Shown here in pieces: positions 40,257 to 49,353 of a DNA stretch of 64,000 nucleotides. Below the pieces are notes generated by a model. The model saw only the letters and a program-made list of their open reading frames with translations, did no database searches and had not been told where the DNA came from. The stretch comes from an uncultured Lachnospiraceae bacterium (GTDB lineage Bacteria; Bacillota; Clostridia; Lachnospirales; Lachnospiraceae). The stretch's first letter is position 1. Each line of letters begins with the position of its first letter. The stretch lies in the NCBI GenBank assembly GCA_910577115.1, contig CAJTMC010000009.1, forward strand, positions 1 through 64,000, written 5' to 3'. Made by a program: the position numbers and the translations under genes.

Positions 40257-40398
40257 ATAAGAATGCAAAGAAATTAATCTTTTTATGGCCCAAATTTTTC
40301 TGTTTCTTTTAATATAATGATAAACAAGGCATTTCAAAGAATGACGGTTTTGTAACAATTAAACAATAAGGTATGCAGGATATGAAAGGGTGATAAGA

Positions 40399-43300
40399 AT
40401 GGGAAAATCATTAAAAGGCATTTTTGCGGGAGTATTGGCAGCCGTTTTGGTGCTCAACAATGCAGTTTATGTTTCGGCAGAAAGTGCGTTGGTTTCTGTT
40501 GCAGAAGAAATCGCTGCAGATGACGTGGTGACGGAAACGGCAGAGCGTGAAAATGAAACGGAATTGGTAGAGAAAGTATCCGAAACGGAGGCAGGAACCG
40601 CGGAAGATGAAACTGCGATAAAGATGACGGAGCATGAAAATGAAACAGAAAAGGACGAAACGAAGACACATGATGTCGAAATGAGTACGGAGAATGATGT
40701 AGCTTCCTCCACAGAGGAAACAGAAACCGCGGCGGAAATTCTTTCTACAGAGGAAACAGAAGAAATTGTAAATCAGGAAACAACCGATACGCAAGTGGGA
40801 GAAACAGATAGCGCAACAGGGATAACATGGGCATATCTGGATGGAGAATTAAGCGTTTCTTACAATGGAACAATACCGCAGTGTGAACAATATCCTTGGC
40901 AGAATTATAATGGAACAGATTATATTAAAATGGTAGAAACCTTGGTTTTAAACGAGGGCATAACAGGATTTGATCACAGTCTTATATGGAAAATGGAAAA
41001 TTTAAAGCAGATTCGCATTCCGGCATCTTGTGTGGAAATTCGCATGCTGACATGGGGATTTGGCTTTACTTATGACTTACAAGATATTTATGTTGCAGAT
41101 GGAAATGAAGTTTATTCTTCAATAGACGGTGTTCTTTTTGATGCAAAAAAAGAAACGCTGATGTTTTATCCGTTAGGAAAAACGACACAAATATATACTG
41201 TACCGGATTCTTGTGTGACAATAAACTGGCTATGTTCAAATCAGTTACAAACAGTTATTTTGGCAAAAAATACAAGGGCCATTACAAATTGTATCGGAGG
41301 AATGAATCTAAAAACCGTAAAACTTTCAGATTCTTTATCAGATATTGGAGGGTTTGTATTTGAAGCAGATGAATTGGTAATTAACGAATCAAATCCAAAA
41401 TTCTCCTACGATAATCATGTATTGTTTGACAAAAATAAGACAAAGCTGTACCAAATGATGCGTGCATTTTCGCAAACAGAGTATACAGTGCCGGATACAG
41501 TTACATGGATTGATTTGGCAGCATTTTGTGACCAAAATATAAAATTGAATATTCTTTCTCCGGAAGTTTCTTTTGAAGGAAATCCGTTTGGACTTTCAAC
41601 ATCGGAAAAGGGAACAATTTATGTTCCGACAGCCGAAGTTAAGAGTAAGATAGAAAGTGCATTATCGGCGGTGAACGTTACGGAAGTAATTGTTTCCATT
41701 GATCCGAATCTGGATGATACAACAGACGACGAGGCGGGCGATGACGTGCATGTTGATGCGGAAACGGGGATTAAATGGAAATTCACTGATGGAACACTCG
41801 ATGTTTATTATGACGGAGATTTGAGCAAAATTGACGCGTTTTATCCTTGGTTCGATTTTGACGGGGACTCTGTAGATTATTATAAAGAAGTGGTCAATAT
41901 TGTTTTTCATGAGGGCATAACAAAAGTGCATTCTTCTTTGGTGTCAGACATGGAAAATTTGGAGCAAGTCAGTTTTCCGGCATCATTTCTTGGCGATGAA
42001 TACGGGGAAGACGATTATGGTATGTTCTTTTTGATGAATGATAAGCTCAATCAAATAAATGTTTCGGCAGGCAACACAAAATATGCATCAATCGACGGTG
42101 TTCTATTTAATAAAGATACAACAAAATTAATATATTATCCCGCAGGAAAAACGGCACAGACATATACTGTTCCGGATTCCTGCAAAACAATTGATTATTT
42201 GTATTCTGATCAGCTGCAAAAAGTAATTTTGGGCAAAAATACCGTATCTATTACAGGTGAGGTAGGGGGAATTAATTTAAAAACCGTAACGGTTTCGGAT
42301 TCTCTGGCAGAGATTTCAAGCACCGCGTTTGAAGCGGATGAACTGATTATCAGTGCATCAAATCCAAACTTTTTTTATGAAAACCATGTGTTGTTTGATA
42401 AAAATAAGACAAAGCTGTATCAAATGATGCGCGCGTTTTCGGAACCGGAGTATACAGTACCGGATACGGTTACATGGATTGGAGAATCGGCGTTTTACAG
42501 GAAAGATAAACCCTTGAAGCTGAATATCCTTTCTCCGGATGTTTCCTTTGAAAGCAATCCGTTCGGTTACTCGGCACAGGCAACGGGAACAATTTACGTT
42601 CCGAATCTCTCTGTGAAGAATGAAATAGAAAATGCATTATCAGCTGTGAAGGTTACCGGAGTTACCGTTTCCATTGATCCGAATTTGGATTATATAACAG
42701 GTGAGGAACCGGGTGATGATGCGAGCTTTGACGTGGAAACAGGAATTTACTGGAAGCTTACAAATGGCACACTGCATGTATATTATACTGGAGATTTGAG
42801 TGCAATAGGGGAAACAGACTACCCTTGGTGTGATTATGGTGAACAGGTAGTGACGCTTATTTTACATCAGGGTATTACAAAAGTAGATTCTTCTATGGTT
42901 GGATATATGGAGAATCTGGAGAGTATTACGTTTCCGGCATCATTTATTGGGAATACATATGAGGATGACGATTATGGTACGTTCTTCGTGATGAACGATA
43001 AGCTTAAGGAGATTCTTGTATCGGAAGAAAATGTAAAATATATGTCAATTGACGGCGTCCTGTTTAATAAGAACGCATCAAAACTGATATTTTATCCGTA
43101 TGCAAAAGGAAATACGTCATACACTGTTCCGGAATCCTGCACAAGTATTCTTTCGATATACAGCGAAAATTTGAAAGAACTCAATCTTGGCACGCATCTT
43201 GAAACAATAGAACAAGCATATGGTGCAGGCGGTCCGAATCTTCAAAAGCTGTCTGTTCCTGCAACATTAAAATTATCGGCGTTTCCGATGTTTGACACAT

Positions 43301-45045
43301 CAAAGGATACAATAATAAAGATAGATGCATCTAATCCCTATATATTGCTGAAAGATGACGTGATTTATAATAAGAATAAGACCGTTGTAAATCAGCTGCT
43401 TGCGTCCTATAAAAAGGAGGAACTGACGCTTCCTGATACGGTAGTTGAGATTGGCGAAGATGCTTTTGCATATACACAAACTCCGCTGAAAGTAATTACA
43501 CTACCTCAATCTGTTAGAAAAATAGGAAATTTTGCTTTTACGTCAGTAAAGAATATAACAAGGGTAAATTTGCTTTCGGAGGATGTTACGTTTGGCGGAA
43601 ATCCATTCTTTATTTCGGCAGTGAGTACATCTAAATATGCTGCTTTTTATGTGCCCACAGTCAATGCAAGAAAAAAGGTGCTTGCAGCGCTGGAACGCGT
43701 CAAGGCAACAAATGTAAGCGTATATGTTGATGAAAATCTTCTTGGAGGCGGCATTCCGTTTTCGGAAGAAGAGGAGGACACTCTTTCAGGGAATGCTTGT
43801 GGTAAGATCCTTGTTACATTTGGCAAAAGCAGTATGGCGTACACCGGAAGCACAATTGAACCGAAGGTGACAGTCAAATACAGCTACAGACCTTATGATG
43901 AAGACGGAAATTTGGGCAAAGCAAAAACGATTAAATTATTGCCAAATGTTGATTATTCTGTTACCTGTCAAAACAATATTGAATGTGGTGAGGGCATCGT
44001 AGTCATAACAGGATTGGGAGAATATGATGGAATAATAGAGAAACCGTTTACGATAACGCAAAAGAAAGCAAACAAACTGACAATAGAACCTATTGCAGAT
44101 TTGGCGTATGAGGGTGTTGACCTTGCGGAAACGATTAAGGAGTCGGTTCTTGTAAAGGATGGTGTGCTGACTGTCAGCAAAGATGATTACGATGTGATAA
44201 TCGGCGGAAGTACATCGCAGCCGGGAACGGTAAAGGTGTCGATATCGCTGACAAAGAACAGCAATTATTTTGGTGATACATCAAAGAAGTTTGTTAATGT
44301 AAAAATTGTTGACGCGCAGGGAAAGATTAACGCCAGTAAAGTTACATTGAGTGTTGATACAAAAAAAACATATACTTATAACGGCAAGGCGCAGAAACCG
44401 AAAGTTACTGTTACAATGGACGGTAAAAAACTGTCGTCAAAAAATTACAAACTGGTATATAAAAATAATGTTCATGCCGGCACAGGAACGGTGTATGCCG
44501 TAGGAAAGAATGAATTTTACGGAAAGAGTGCAGAGTATACTTTTACGATTGCACCCAAAGATTACAAAAAGGTAAAGATTTCGAAACTGTCAAAAATCCA
44601 GTTAATGAATACTTTGGATAACATGCATCCAATTGTCAAGGATGGTTCCAAAACGCTGCGGGAAGGGGAGGACTATGAGGTATCCTTTGACTCTGTCGCA
44701 GATATGAATTTACTTGGATATAAGTTTAAAAAGGTTAAAGTATATGTCACGATGATTTCTTCGGATTATACAAAAGGTACAATATCGACGGAATTGATGG
44801 TATACCCAAAGAAACTTGGAAATAATATCTATACGACAATTGAGGTTGAGGATGATTACTATCTTGAGGGTATGCCCTGTGAGCCGATGGTAGACGTATA
44901 CTATGGCGGAAAATTGTTATGGGAGGATGAAGATTACAAGATTACATACAAAAATAATACAAAGCCGGGGAAAGGAAAAGTAATCATTGAGGGAATTGGT
45001 AATTACTCTGGGAAAGTTACAAAGACATTTCAGATATTGAAGTAA
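40399..45045 (+). CDS. Large secreted BspA-type leucine-rich-repeat surface protein
   Basis: 1548 residues from ATG 40399 (GAAAGGG eight bases upstream). Signal peptide KSLKGIFAGVLAAVLVLNNA ending VSAES. A Glu/Thr-rich low-complexity region (about 30-135) follows. Three homologous units of about 310 residues then carry BspA/LRR_5-type repeats (TVPDTVTWIG, SIDGVLFNK). The C-terminal 430 residues form at least three Ig-like/MBG-type domains (e.g. YTYNGKAQKPKVTVTMDGKK, KNNVHAGTGTVYAVGK). No LPXTG or transmembrane anchor is seen, so attachment is by another route or it is released. Probable adhesion or interaction role. Confidence 0.85.
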   Translation: MGKSLKGIFAGVLAAVLVLNNAVYVSAESALVSVAEEIAADDVVTETAERENETELVEKVSETEAGTAEDETAIKMTEHENETEKDETKTHDVEMSTENDVASSTEETETAAEILSTEETEEIVNQETTDTQVGETDSATGITWAYLDGELSVSYNGTIPQCEQYPWQNYNGTDYIKMVETLVLNEGITGFDHSLIWKMENLKQIRIPASCVEIRMLTWGFGFTYDLQDIYVADGNEVYSSIDGVLFDAKKETLMFYPLGKTTQIYTVPDSCVTINWLCSNQLQTVILAKNTRAITNCIGGMNLKTVKLSDSLSDIGGFVFEADELVINESNPKFSYDNHVLFDKNKTKLYQMMRAFSQTEYTVPDTVTWIDLAAFCDQNIKLNILSPEVSFEGNPFGLSTSEKGTIYVPTAEVKSKIESALSAVNVTEVIVSIDPNLDDTTDDEAGDDVHVDAETGIKWKFTDGTLDVYYDGDLSKIDAFYPWFDFDGDSVDYYKEVVNIVFHEGITKVHSSLVSDMENLEQVSFPASFLGDEYGEDDYGMFFLMNDKLNQINVSAGNTKYASIDGVLFNKDTTKLIYYPAGKTAQTYTVPDSCKTIDYLYSDQLQKVILGKNTVSITGEVGGINLKTVTVSDSLAEISSTAFEADELIISASNPNFFYENHVLFDKNKTKLYQMMRAFSEPEYTVPDTVTWIGESAFYRKDKPLKLNILSPDVSFESNPFGYSAQATGTIYVPNLSVKNEIENALSAVKVTGVTVSIDPNLDYITGEEPGDDASFDVETGIYWKLTNGTLHVYYTGDLSAIGETDYPWCDYGEQVVTLILHQGITKVDSSMVGYMENLESITFPASFIGNTYEDDDYGTFFVMNDKLKEILVSEENVKYMSIDGVLFNKNASKLIFYPYAKGNTSYTVPESCTSILSIYSENLKELNLGTHLETIEQAYGAGGPNLQKLSVPATLKLSAFPMFDTSKDTIIKIDASNPYILLKDDVIYNKNKTVVNQLLASYKKEELTLPDTVVEIGEDAFAYTQTPLKVITLPQSVRKIGNFAFTSVKNITRVNLLSEDVTFGGNPFFISAVSTSKYAAFYVPTVNARKKVLAALERVKATNVSVYVDENLLGGGIPFSEEEEDTLSGNACGKILVTFGKSSMAYTGSTIEPKVTVKYSYRPYDEDGNLGKAKTIKLLPNVDYSVTCQNNIECGEGIVVITGLGEYDGIIEKPFTITQKKANKLTIEPIADLAYEGVDLAETIKESVLVKDGVLTVSKDDYDVIIGGSTSQPGTVKVSISLTKNSNYFGDTSKKFVNVKIVDAQGKINASKVTLSVDTKKTYTYNGKAQKPKVTVTMDGKKLSSKNYKLVYKNNVHAGTGTVYAVGKNEFYGKSAEYTFTIAPKDYKKVKISKLSKIQLMNTLDNMHPIVKDGSKTLREGEDYEVSFDSVADMNLLGYKFKKVKVYVTMISSDYTKGTISTELMVYPKKLGNNIYTTIEVEDDYYLEGMPCEPMVDVYYGGKLLWEDEDYKITYKNNTKPGKGKVIIEGIGNYSGKVTKTFQILK
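40810..41710 (+). repeat. LRR protein internal repeat unit 1
   Basis: Starts with ATGITWAYLDGELSVSYNG and ends with VSIDPNLDD. Aligns along its length with units 2 and 3; DNA identity to unit 2 is high locally (around 41395-41470 versus 42360-42435). Confidence 0.8.
41755..42712 (+). repeat. LRR protein internal repeat unit 2
   Basis: Starts ETGIKWKFTDGTLDVYYDG and ends VSIDPNLDY. It shares NKTKLYQMMRAFS and EYTVPDTVTWI with unit 1, and MNDKL and SIDGVLFNK with unit 3. Confidence 0.8.
42736..43745 (+). repeat. LRR protein internal repeat unit 3 (most diverged)
   Basis: Starts ETGIYWKLTNGTLHVYYTG and ends VSVYVDENLLG. The second half has diverged and contains a classical LRR_5 motif (TLPQSVRKIGNFAFTSV). 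Confidence 0.75.
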
Positions 45046-45091
45046 GTTGCAAAAGTGTTATAAATAAAGCGGGTCTAAAGTGAATGAAGCG

Positions 45092-45136
45092 GTCCGTTAT
45101 CCATTATCGAAATGAGACAGATAGTGGATAACGGAC
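45092..45136 (+). terminator. Hairpin after LRR gene
   Basis: GTCCGTTATCCA (45092-45103) / TGGATAACGGAC (45125-45136), perfect 12-bp stem, 21-nt loop. Only TGTGTTGTGTT follows, so termination may be inefficient. Confidence 0.55.
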
Positions 45137-45185
45137 TGTGTTGTGTTAAAAAATTGCTGTATGATGATGTGATTTCCGAAACTGA

Positions 45186-45214
45186 TTGATAAATTTTAGA
45201 TTATATGGTAAAAT
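45186..45214 (+). promoter_or_regulatory. Sigma-A promoter of pyrE
   Basis: -35 TTGATA (45186-45191), 17-bp spacer, -10 TAAAAT (45209-45214). The leader of about 85 nt shows no PyrR-type attenuator that I can recognise. Confidence 0.65.
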
Positions 45215-45305
45215 GTCGCTAGATATTATACTTGCTCAAATGAGAATGAGTAAGATCAGTGTATGGCTTTATACTAATGTAAAAATTAGGAGGTTTCAAG
45301 GCAAA

Positions 45306-45980
45306 ATGGAACAGTACAAAAAAGAATTTATTGAGTTTATGGTGGACTGCAATGTCCTGAAATTTGGAGAGTTTACATTAAAGAGCGGAAGGAAGTCCCC
45401 GTTTTTTATGAACGCGGGCGCTTATGTGACAGGCTCGCAGCTACGAAAGCTTGGACAGTACTACGCGACGGCAATTCATGATAATTATGGTATGGATTTT
45501 GACGTGCTGTTTGGACCGGCCTACAAGGGCATTCCGCTTGCAGTTGCAACGACAATGGCGTTTAGTGAGCTTTACGGCAGGGATATCAAATACTGCTCCA
45601 ACAGAAAGGAAATCAAGGATCATGGTGATGTGGGAATCCTTCTTGGCAGCAGTTTAAATGATGGCGACAGGGTTGTCATTATAGAAGACGTTACAACATC
45701 GGGCAAGTCCATTGAAGAAACCTTTCCTATATTAAAGGGACAGGCAAACGTTGACGTGGTGGGGCTTATGGTGAGCTTAAACCGCCAGGAGCGTGGTAAG
45801 ACGCAGCAGAATGCGCTTGCGGAAATTCGTGAAATGTACGGGATTGAGACAGGCGCCATTGTCACAATGGAAGAAGTTGTGGAGTATCTCTACAATAAAA
45901 ACTACAACGGCAGAGTACTGATTGATGACGCGATGAAGAAGGCAATTGATACATATTATGCGCAGTATGGCGCAAAATAA
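45306..45980 (+). CDS. pyrE: Orotate phosphoribosyltransferase
   Basis: 224 residues from ATG 45306 (AGGAGG 12 nt upstream). Adds ribose phosphate to orotate in pyrimidine synthesis. Motifs: FTLKSGRKSPFFMNAG, FGPAYKGIPLAVATTMA, and the PRPP loop VVIIEDVTTSGKS with its two acidic residues. Other pyr genes are not here. The next small genes and the M29 peptidase follow closely on the same strand. Confidence 0.96.
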   Translation: MEQYKKEFIEFMVDCNVLKFGEFTLKSGRKSPFFMNAGAYVTGSQLRKLGQYYATAIHDNYGMDFDVLFGPAYKGIPLAVATTMAFSELYGRDIKYCSNRKEIKDHGDVGILLGSSLNDGDRVVIIEDVTTSGKSIEETFPILKGQANVDVVGLMVSLNRQERGKTQQNALAEIREMYGIETGAIVTMEEVVEYLYNKNYNGRVLIDDAMKKAIDTYYAQYGAK

Positions 45981-45997
45981 ATAAGGAATAGAAAGGC

Positions 45998-46162
45998 ATG
46001 GGAATTGACATGGACGAGAAGATTTATAAGACAATGGGACGTTCCGGAGCGCTTGCGATTGTTATCGGTATTATTTCAATTGTAATGGGGCTTGCGAGCG
46101 GAATTTTGCTGTTGATTAGCGGTGGAAGGCTGCTTGGCGGAAGGTCTAAAATTTTATTTTAA
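45998..46162 (+). CDS. Small membrane protein, 54 residues
   Basis: ATG 45998, 17 nt after pyrE; TAAGGA is about 12 nt upstream. Reads MGIDMDEKIYKTMGRSGALA then a long hydrophobic stretch (IVIGIISIVMGLASGILLLI) and GGRLLGGRSKILF. One or two tightly packed membrane segments with glycine-rich spacing. No family recognised; its place in the pyrE-to-peptidase string supports it as a real gene. Confidence 0.65.
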   Translation: MGIDMDEKIYKTMGRSGALAIVIGIISIVMGLASGILLLISGGRLLGGRSKILF

Positions 46163-46223
46163 TGAAGTCGGGGCGTGGGCATTTCAGAGGGAATGCCCAT
46201 TTCGTATGAAAAGGAAAGTGTGT

Positions 46224-46547
46224 ATGTTTCGGAGATTCAAAAAATCAGGCTACATTTTTACAGACAAGAAAAACCCGCGTTGGGGTATTATGTCAACGTT
46301 ACTTGGATTGATTGCAGTCGTTTCCGTAGCGGCGGCAGTCTATTTTACATACCTTGAAAATGGTGTCGCGCCGATGCAGTACGGAATGGTAATTCTTCTT
46401 TCCGTAATTTATGCGATGATTGGCATGGTGCTTGGCGTGCGCTCTTTGTTGCAAAAGGATATTTTTAAGCTGTTTCCGATTACCGGAATTGTGTTAAATG
46501 TAATTGCTGCGATTGAGGGTGGCATTATTTTGTATTTGGGATATTAA
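46224..46547 (+). CDS. Small membrane protein (DUF6142-like)
   Basis: 107 residues from ATG 46224 (AAGGAAAG six bases upstream; ATG 46206 possible). Cytoplasmic start MFRRFKKSGYIFTDKKNPRWG, then three membrane segments. The FTDKK-x-x-x-x-G motif before the first segment is what I associate with DUF6142. Function unknown. The gap to the peptidase gene is 12 nt. Confidence 0.75.
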   Translation: MFRRFKKSGYIFTDKKNPRWGIMSTLLGLIAVVSVAAAVYFTYLENGVAPMQYGMVILLSVIYAMIGMVLGVRSLLQKDIFKLFPITGIVLNVIAAIEGGIILYLGY

Positions 46548-46559
46548 ACAGAAAGGAAC

Positions 46560-48641
46560 ATGATTATAAGAATGGCGACGATGATAGAGGAACGTTATGA
46601 ATTGTGCTATAACAGGGTGAAAGAAATTGCCCAAAACGCGGAAGTGCATGGGCAGTTTCAGGAATATTTTAAGCAGACTGCGGGGCTTGCGGAGCGTATT
46701 ATAAATGCGTATAGGCTTGCGGAACAGGGATTTTTTGAACGCGCGGCAATCGAGGAACTGCGGCGTGTCAACAGGGAGCTTTACGAGGATATTTTTTCCG
46801 TGAATTATGAGAATTGCTATGCTAACCCAACGTATGCCTGTAAAATGCTTGGAACGGATATGGGAAGACTTTTGTCATTTCTGTATGCCGAGCTTCGGAG
46901 CATGATACCTTATGCATTCGAAAAACGGCTTGAGGATTTGGTAATCCGTATGGAGCTGTTTGTAGAAGTTTACAATATGTTTTCTTATGCAATGTCTGAC
47001 GGGGCGCAGGCGCCTTCCGGGGAGAAAGTGCGGGAAACAATGTACTGGTTTGTCAGTGACTACTCGGAGACTACGGCGCAATGGAGAGTGGAAACGCAGG
47101 TGGATACGGCGCATGATTTTGCGGTTCGCATTATCATGGACAGTGATTTAGATAACATAAGTTATTTATATAAATACGGTGAGTTTATTACACCTGAAAC
47201 GGAGAAGCTTTCCCGGTATTTGGCGGGGCTTTCCAAGGAGCGCATTCAGTTGATTGCGGATACGTATACGGAGGGCTACCGCATTGGATTTGAAAAGGCA
47301 GGAAAGCCTTTGGGCAAAAAAGAAACAGTTGATGTCATTTATGTGCTTGGTTTTGAGCGGATTGTCAAAGCAGCGATTCAAAATTTTGAAAAAATGGGCT
47401 TAAAGCCTGCGATATACAGGGCAAATGACAGTATTTTCCATAAAAAGGGTGTTGGAAAATCGGGGTACTACGGAGCTGACGCAAACAAACAGTACCGTTA
47501 TGATCATAAAGACGATATCGCGCTGTTTTTGGATAAAAAGCTGGTCAACAGAAAGCTTGAGGTATTAAAGCTTGCTTATGAGAATGTGAAGGATATGGCA
47601 AGACTGTATGCAGGTCCGGCGGTGATTGAGGTTTTTGGCGAGGAGCCGTTTGCGCCGCAGAGCAAGGCTGAGGCATGTAAGCTAAGCCCTGAGCAGCAAA
47701 AGCTTTCTGCGGAGTACAAGGGCGCGTCTGCCGAAATTGTCAATCAGTACATTATCGGAGAGGAGCGCAGCTTTACGGTTATCGCGTTTCCGTTACCGGA
47801 TATTGGCGAACGGTTTGAGGAGATTTTTGACGAGACAGTAAAATTGAACACGCTTGACTACAAGACATATGAGCGGATACAGGCGATTATTGTAGAAACT
47901 TTAAACAGAGCCAAATATGTGGAAATCAAGGGAATGAACGGCAACAAGACCGATTTGCGCGTGCAGCTTTATCAGGTGAAAAATCCGGACAAAGAGGCGG
48001 TGTTTGAGAATTGCGTGGCGGATGTTAACATTCCGGTCGGAGAGGTTTTTACGTCCCCTGTGCTTGAGGGCACGAATGGAAAGCTTTTTGTAAGCAATGT
48101 CTTTTTGAGTGAGCTGGAGTACCGCAATCTCGAAATCGACTTTCAGGACGGAATGATTGCAGATTATACCTGTACCAATTTTGCGCAGGAGGAAGAAAAT
48201 AAAAAATATATCAAAGAAAATGTGCTGTTCAACTATGAAGCACTTCCAATGGGAGAGTTTGCAATCGGAACAAATACGACGGCATATATGGTTGCCAAAA
48301 AGTATGGCATTTCCAAGCTCTTTCCGATTTTGATTGCGGAGAAGACCGGGCCGCATTTTGCGGTGGGGGATACCTGCTATTCCAGGGAAGAGGACGTAAA
48401 GCTCTATAATGAAGACGGAAGGGAGATTGTGGCAAAGGACAATTCGATTTCGATTTTGCGTCATACAGATCCGTCAAAGGCTTATTTTGCATGCCATACG
48501 GACATCACAATCCCTTATAATGAGCTTGGCTTGATTACGGCATGCTATGAGGACGGTTCGAAACGTCCGATTATTGAGAACGGCAGGTTTGTGCTGGAGG
48601 GAACGCAGGAGCTGAATAAGGCGTTTGACGAAATGGAATGA
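46560..48641 (+). CDS. M29-type aminopeptidase with long N-terminal extension
   Basis: 693 residues from ATG 46560 (GAAAGGAAC adjoining; ATG 46572 possible). The C-terminal half has M29 (AmpS/PepS) metallopeptidase motifs: NIPVGEVFTSP (metal-binding Glu), MGEFAIGTNTTAYM, ILIAEKTGPHFAVGDTCYS (Glu, His) and an HTDITI metal motif. M29 enzymes are usually about 410 residues; here about 290 extra N-terminal residues, helical and without recognised motifs, precede. Likely a cytoplasmic aminopeptidase. Confidence 0.85.
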   Translation: MIIRMATMIEERYELCYNRVKEIAQNAEVHGQFQEYFKQTAGLAERIINAYRLAEQGFFERAAIEELRRVNRELYEDIFSVNYENCYANPTYACKMLGTDMGRLLSFLYAELRSMIPYAFEKRLEDLVIRMELFVEVYNMFSYAMSDGAQAPSGEKVRETMYWFVSDYSETTAQWRVETQVDTAHDFAVRIIMDSDLDNISYLYKYGEFITPETEKLSRYLAGLSKERIQLIADTYTEGYRIGFEKAGKPLGKKETVDVIYVLGFERIVKAAIQNFEKMGLKPAIYRANDSIFHKKGVGKSGYYGADANKQYRYDHKDDIALFLDKKLVNRKLEVLKLAYENVKDMARLYAGPAVIEVFGEEPFAPQSKAEACKLSPEQQKLSAEYKGASAEIVNQYIIGEERSFTVIAFPLPDIGERFEEIFDETVKLNTLDYKTYERIQAIIVETLNRAKYVEIKGMNGNKTDLRVQLYQVKNPDKEAVFENCVADVNIPVGEVFTSPVLEGTNGKLFVSNVFLSELEYRNLEIDFQDGMIADYTCTNFAQEEENKKYIKENVLFNYEALPMGEFAIGTNTTAYMVAKKYGISKLFPILIAEKTGPHFAVGDTCYSREEDVKLYNEDGREIVAKDNSISILRHTDPSKAYFACHTDITIPYNELGLITACYEDGSKRPIIENGRFVLEGTQELNKAFDEME

Positions 48642-48699
48642 TGAAAATTGAAAAACTTTTGTCGTTTTAAGTTGACGTATTACTGTAATATTTGTAAAC

Positions 48700-48765
48700 T
48701 ATAATTAAGAAAAGTTGAAAATTAAAATTTTCAACTGGCAAATTTGTGCAAAGGCACAAATTCGC
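48700..48765 (+). repeat. pur operon -10 and two-hairpin element, copy 2
   Basis: TATAAT (48700-48705) with no fitting -35 (the nearest TTGACG is 22 bp away). Then hairpin AGTTGAAAAT-taaa-ATTTTCAACT (48713-48736, perfect 10 bp) and hairpin GCAAATTTGTGC-aaag-GCACAAATTCGC (48738-48765, 11 of 12 pairs). Ends 42 nt before the purE start. No purine riboswitch is seen. Confidence 0.75.
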
Positions 48766-48807
48766 AGGCTTTAAAAGTGGTAAAAATAGAGACTTAGGAG
48801 GATGAAT

Positions 48808-49317
48808 ATGGCACAGGTTGGTATTGTAATGGGTTCAGACTCGGATATGCCTGTTATGGCAAAGGCGGCGGATATTTTGGAGGAGCTTGGCGTTTCCTAT
48901 GAAATGACAATTATCTCCGCACACAGGGAGCCCGACGTATTTTTTGAATATGCAAAAACAGCAGAGGAAAAAGGCTTTAAGGTTATTATAGCAGGAGCAG
49001 GAATGGCAGCACACCTTCCCGGAATGTGCGCCGCGATTTTCCCGATGCCGGTAATCGGCATTCCTATGCACACCACATCGCTTGGGGGACGGGACTCACT
49101 GTATTCAATTGTGCAGATGCCCTCAGGAATTCCGGTAGCAACAGTTGCCATAAACGGAGGCGCAAATGCGGGACTTCTTGCGGCAAAAATTCTGGCAACA
49201 TCAGACAGTGCACTTTTGGATAAACTGAAGGCTTACACAAAGAGCTTAAAGGAGCAGGTGGAAGCAAAGGACGCAAAATTGCAGGAAATCGGATATAAAG
49301 AATATTTGAAAAAATAG
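48808..49317 (+). CDS. purE: N5-carboxyaminoimidazole ribonucleotide mutase
   Basis: 169 residues from ATG 48808 (AGGAGG six bases upstream; ATG 48802 abuts it). Moves the carboxyl group to C4 in purine synthesis. GIVMGSDSDMPVM, the catalytic ISAHREPD, IIAGAGMAAHLPGM and GGRDSLYSIVQMPSGIPVATVAI are class I PurE features. First gene of purE-purM-purN-purD. Confidence 0.95.
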   Translation: MAQVGIVMGSDSDMPVMAKAADILEELGVSYEMTIISAHREPDVFFEYAKTAEEKGFKVIIAGAGMAAHLPGMCAAIFPMPVIGIPMHTTSLGGRDSLYSIVQMPSGIPVATVAINGGANAGLLAAKILATSDSALLDKLKAYTKSLKEQVEAKDAKLQEIGYKEYLKK

Positions 49318-49353
49318 AGAATGTTTGAAAAAAATAGGAATGGAGGATTTACA

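Noticed and set aside
47901..48464. 187-codon minus-strand frame opposite the M29 peptidase
   Set aside because: Antisense to the catalytic motifs of the peptidase; no start signal.
48650..48807. Purine riboswitch or PurR-box pair before purE
   Set aside because: No purine aptamer core sequences and no clear pair of PurBoxes; the only structures are the two adjacent hairpins.
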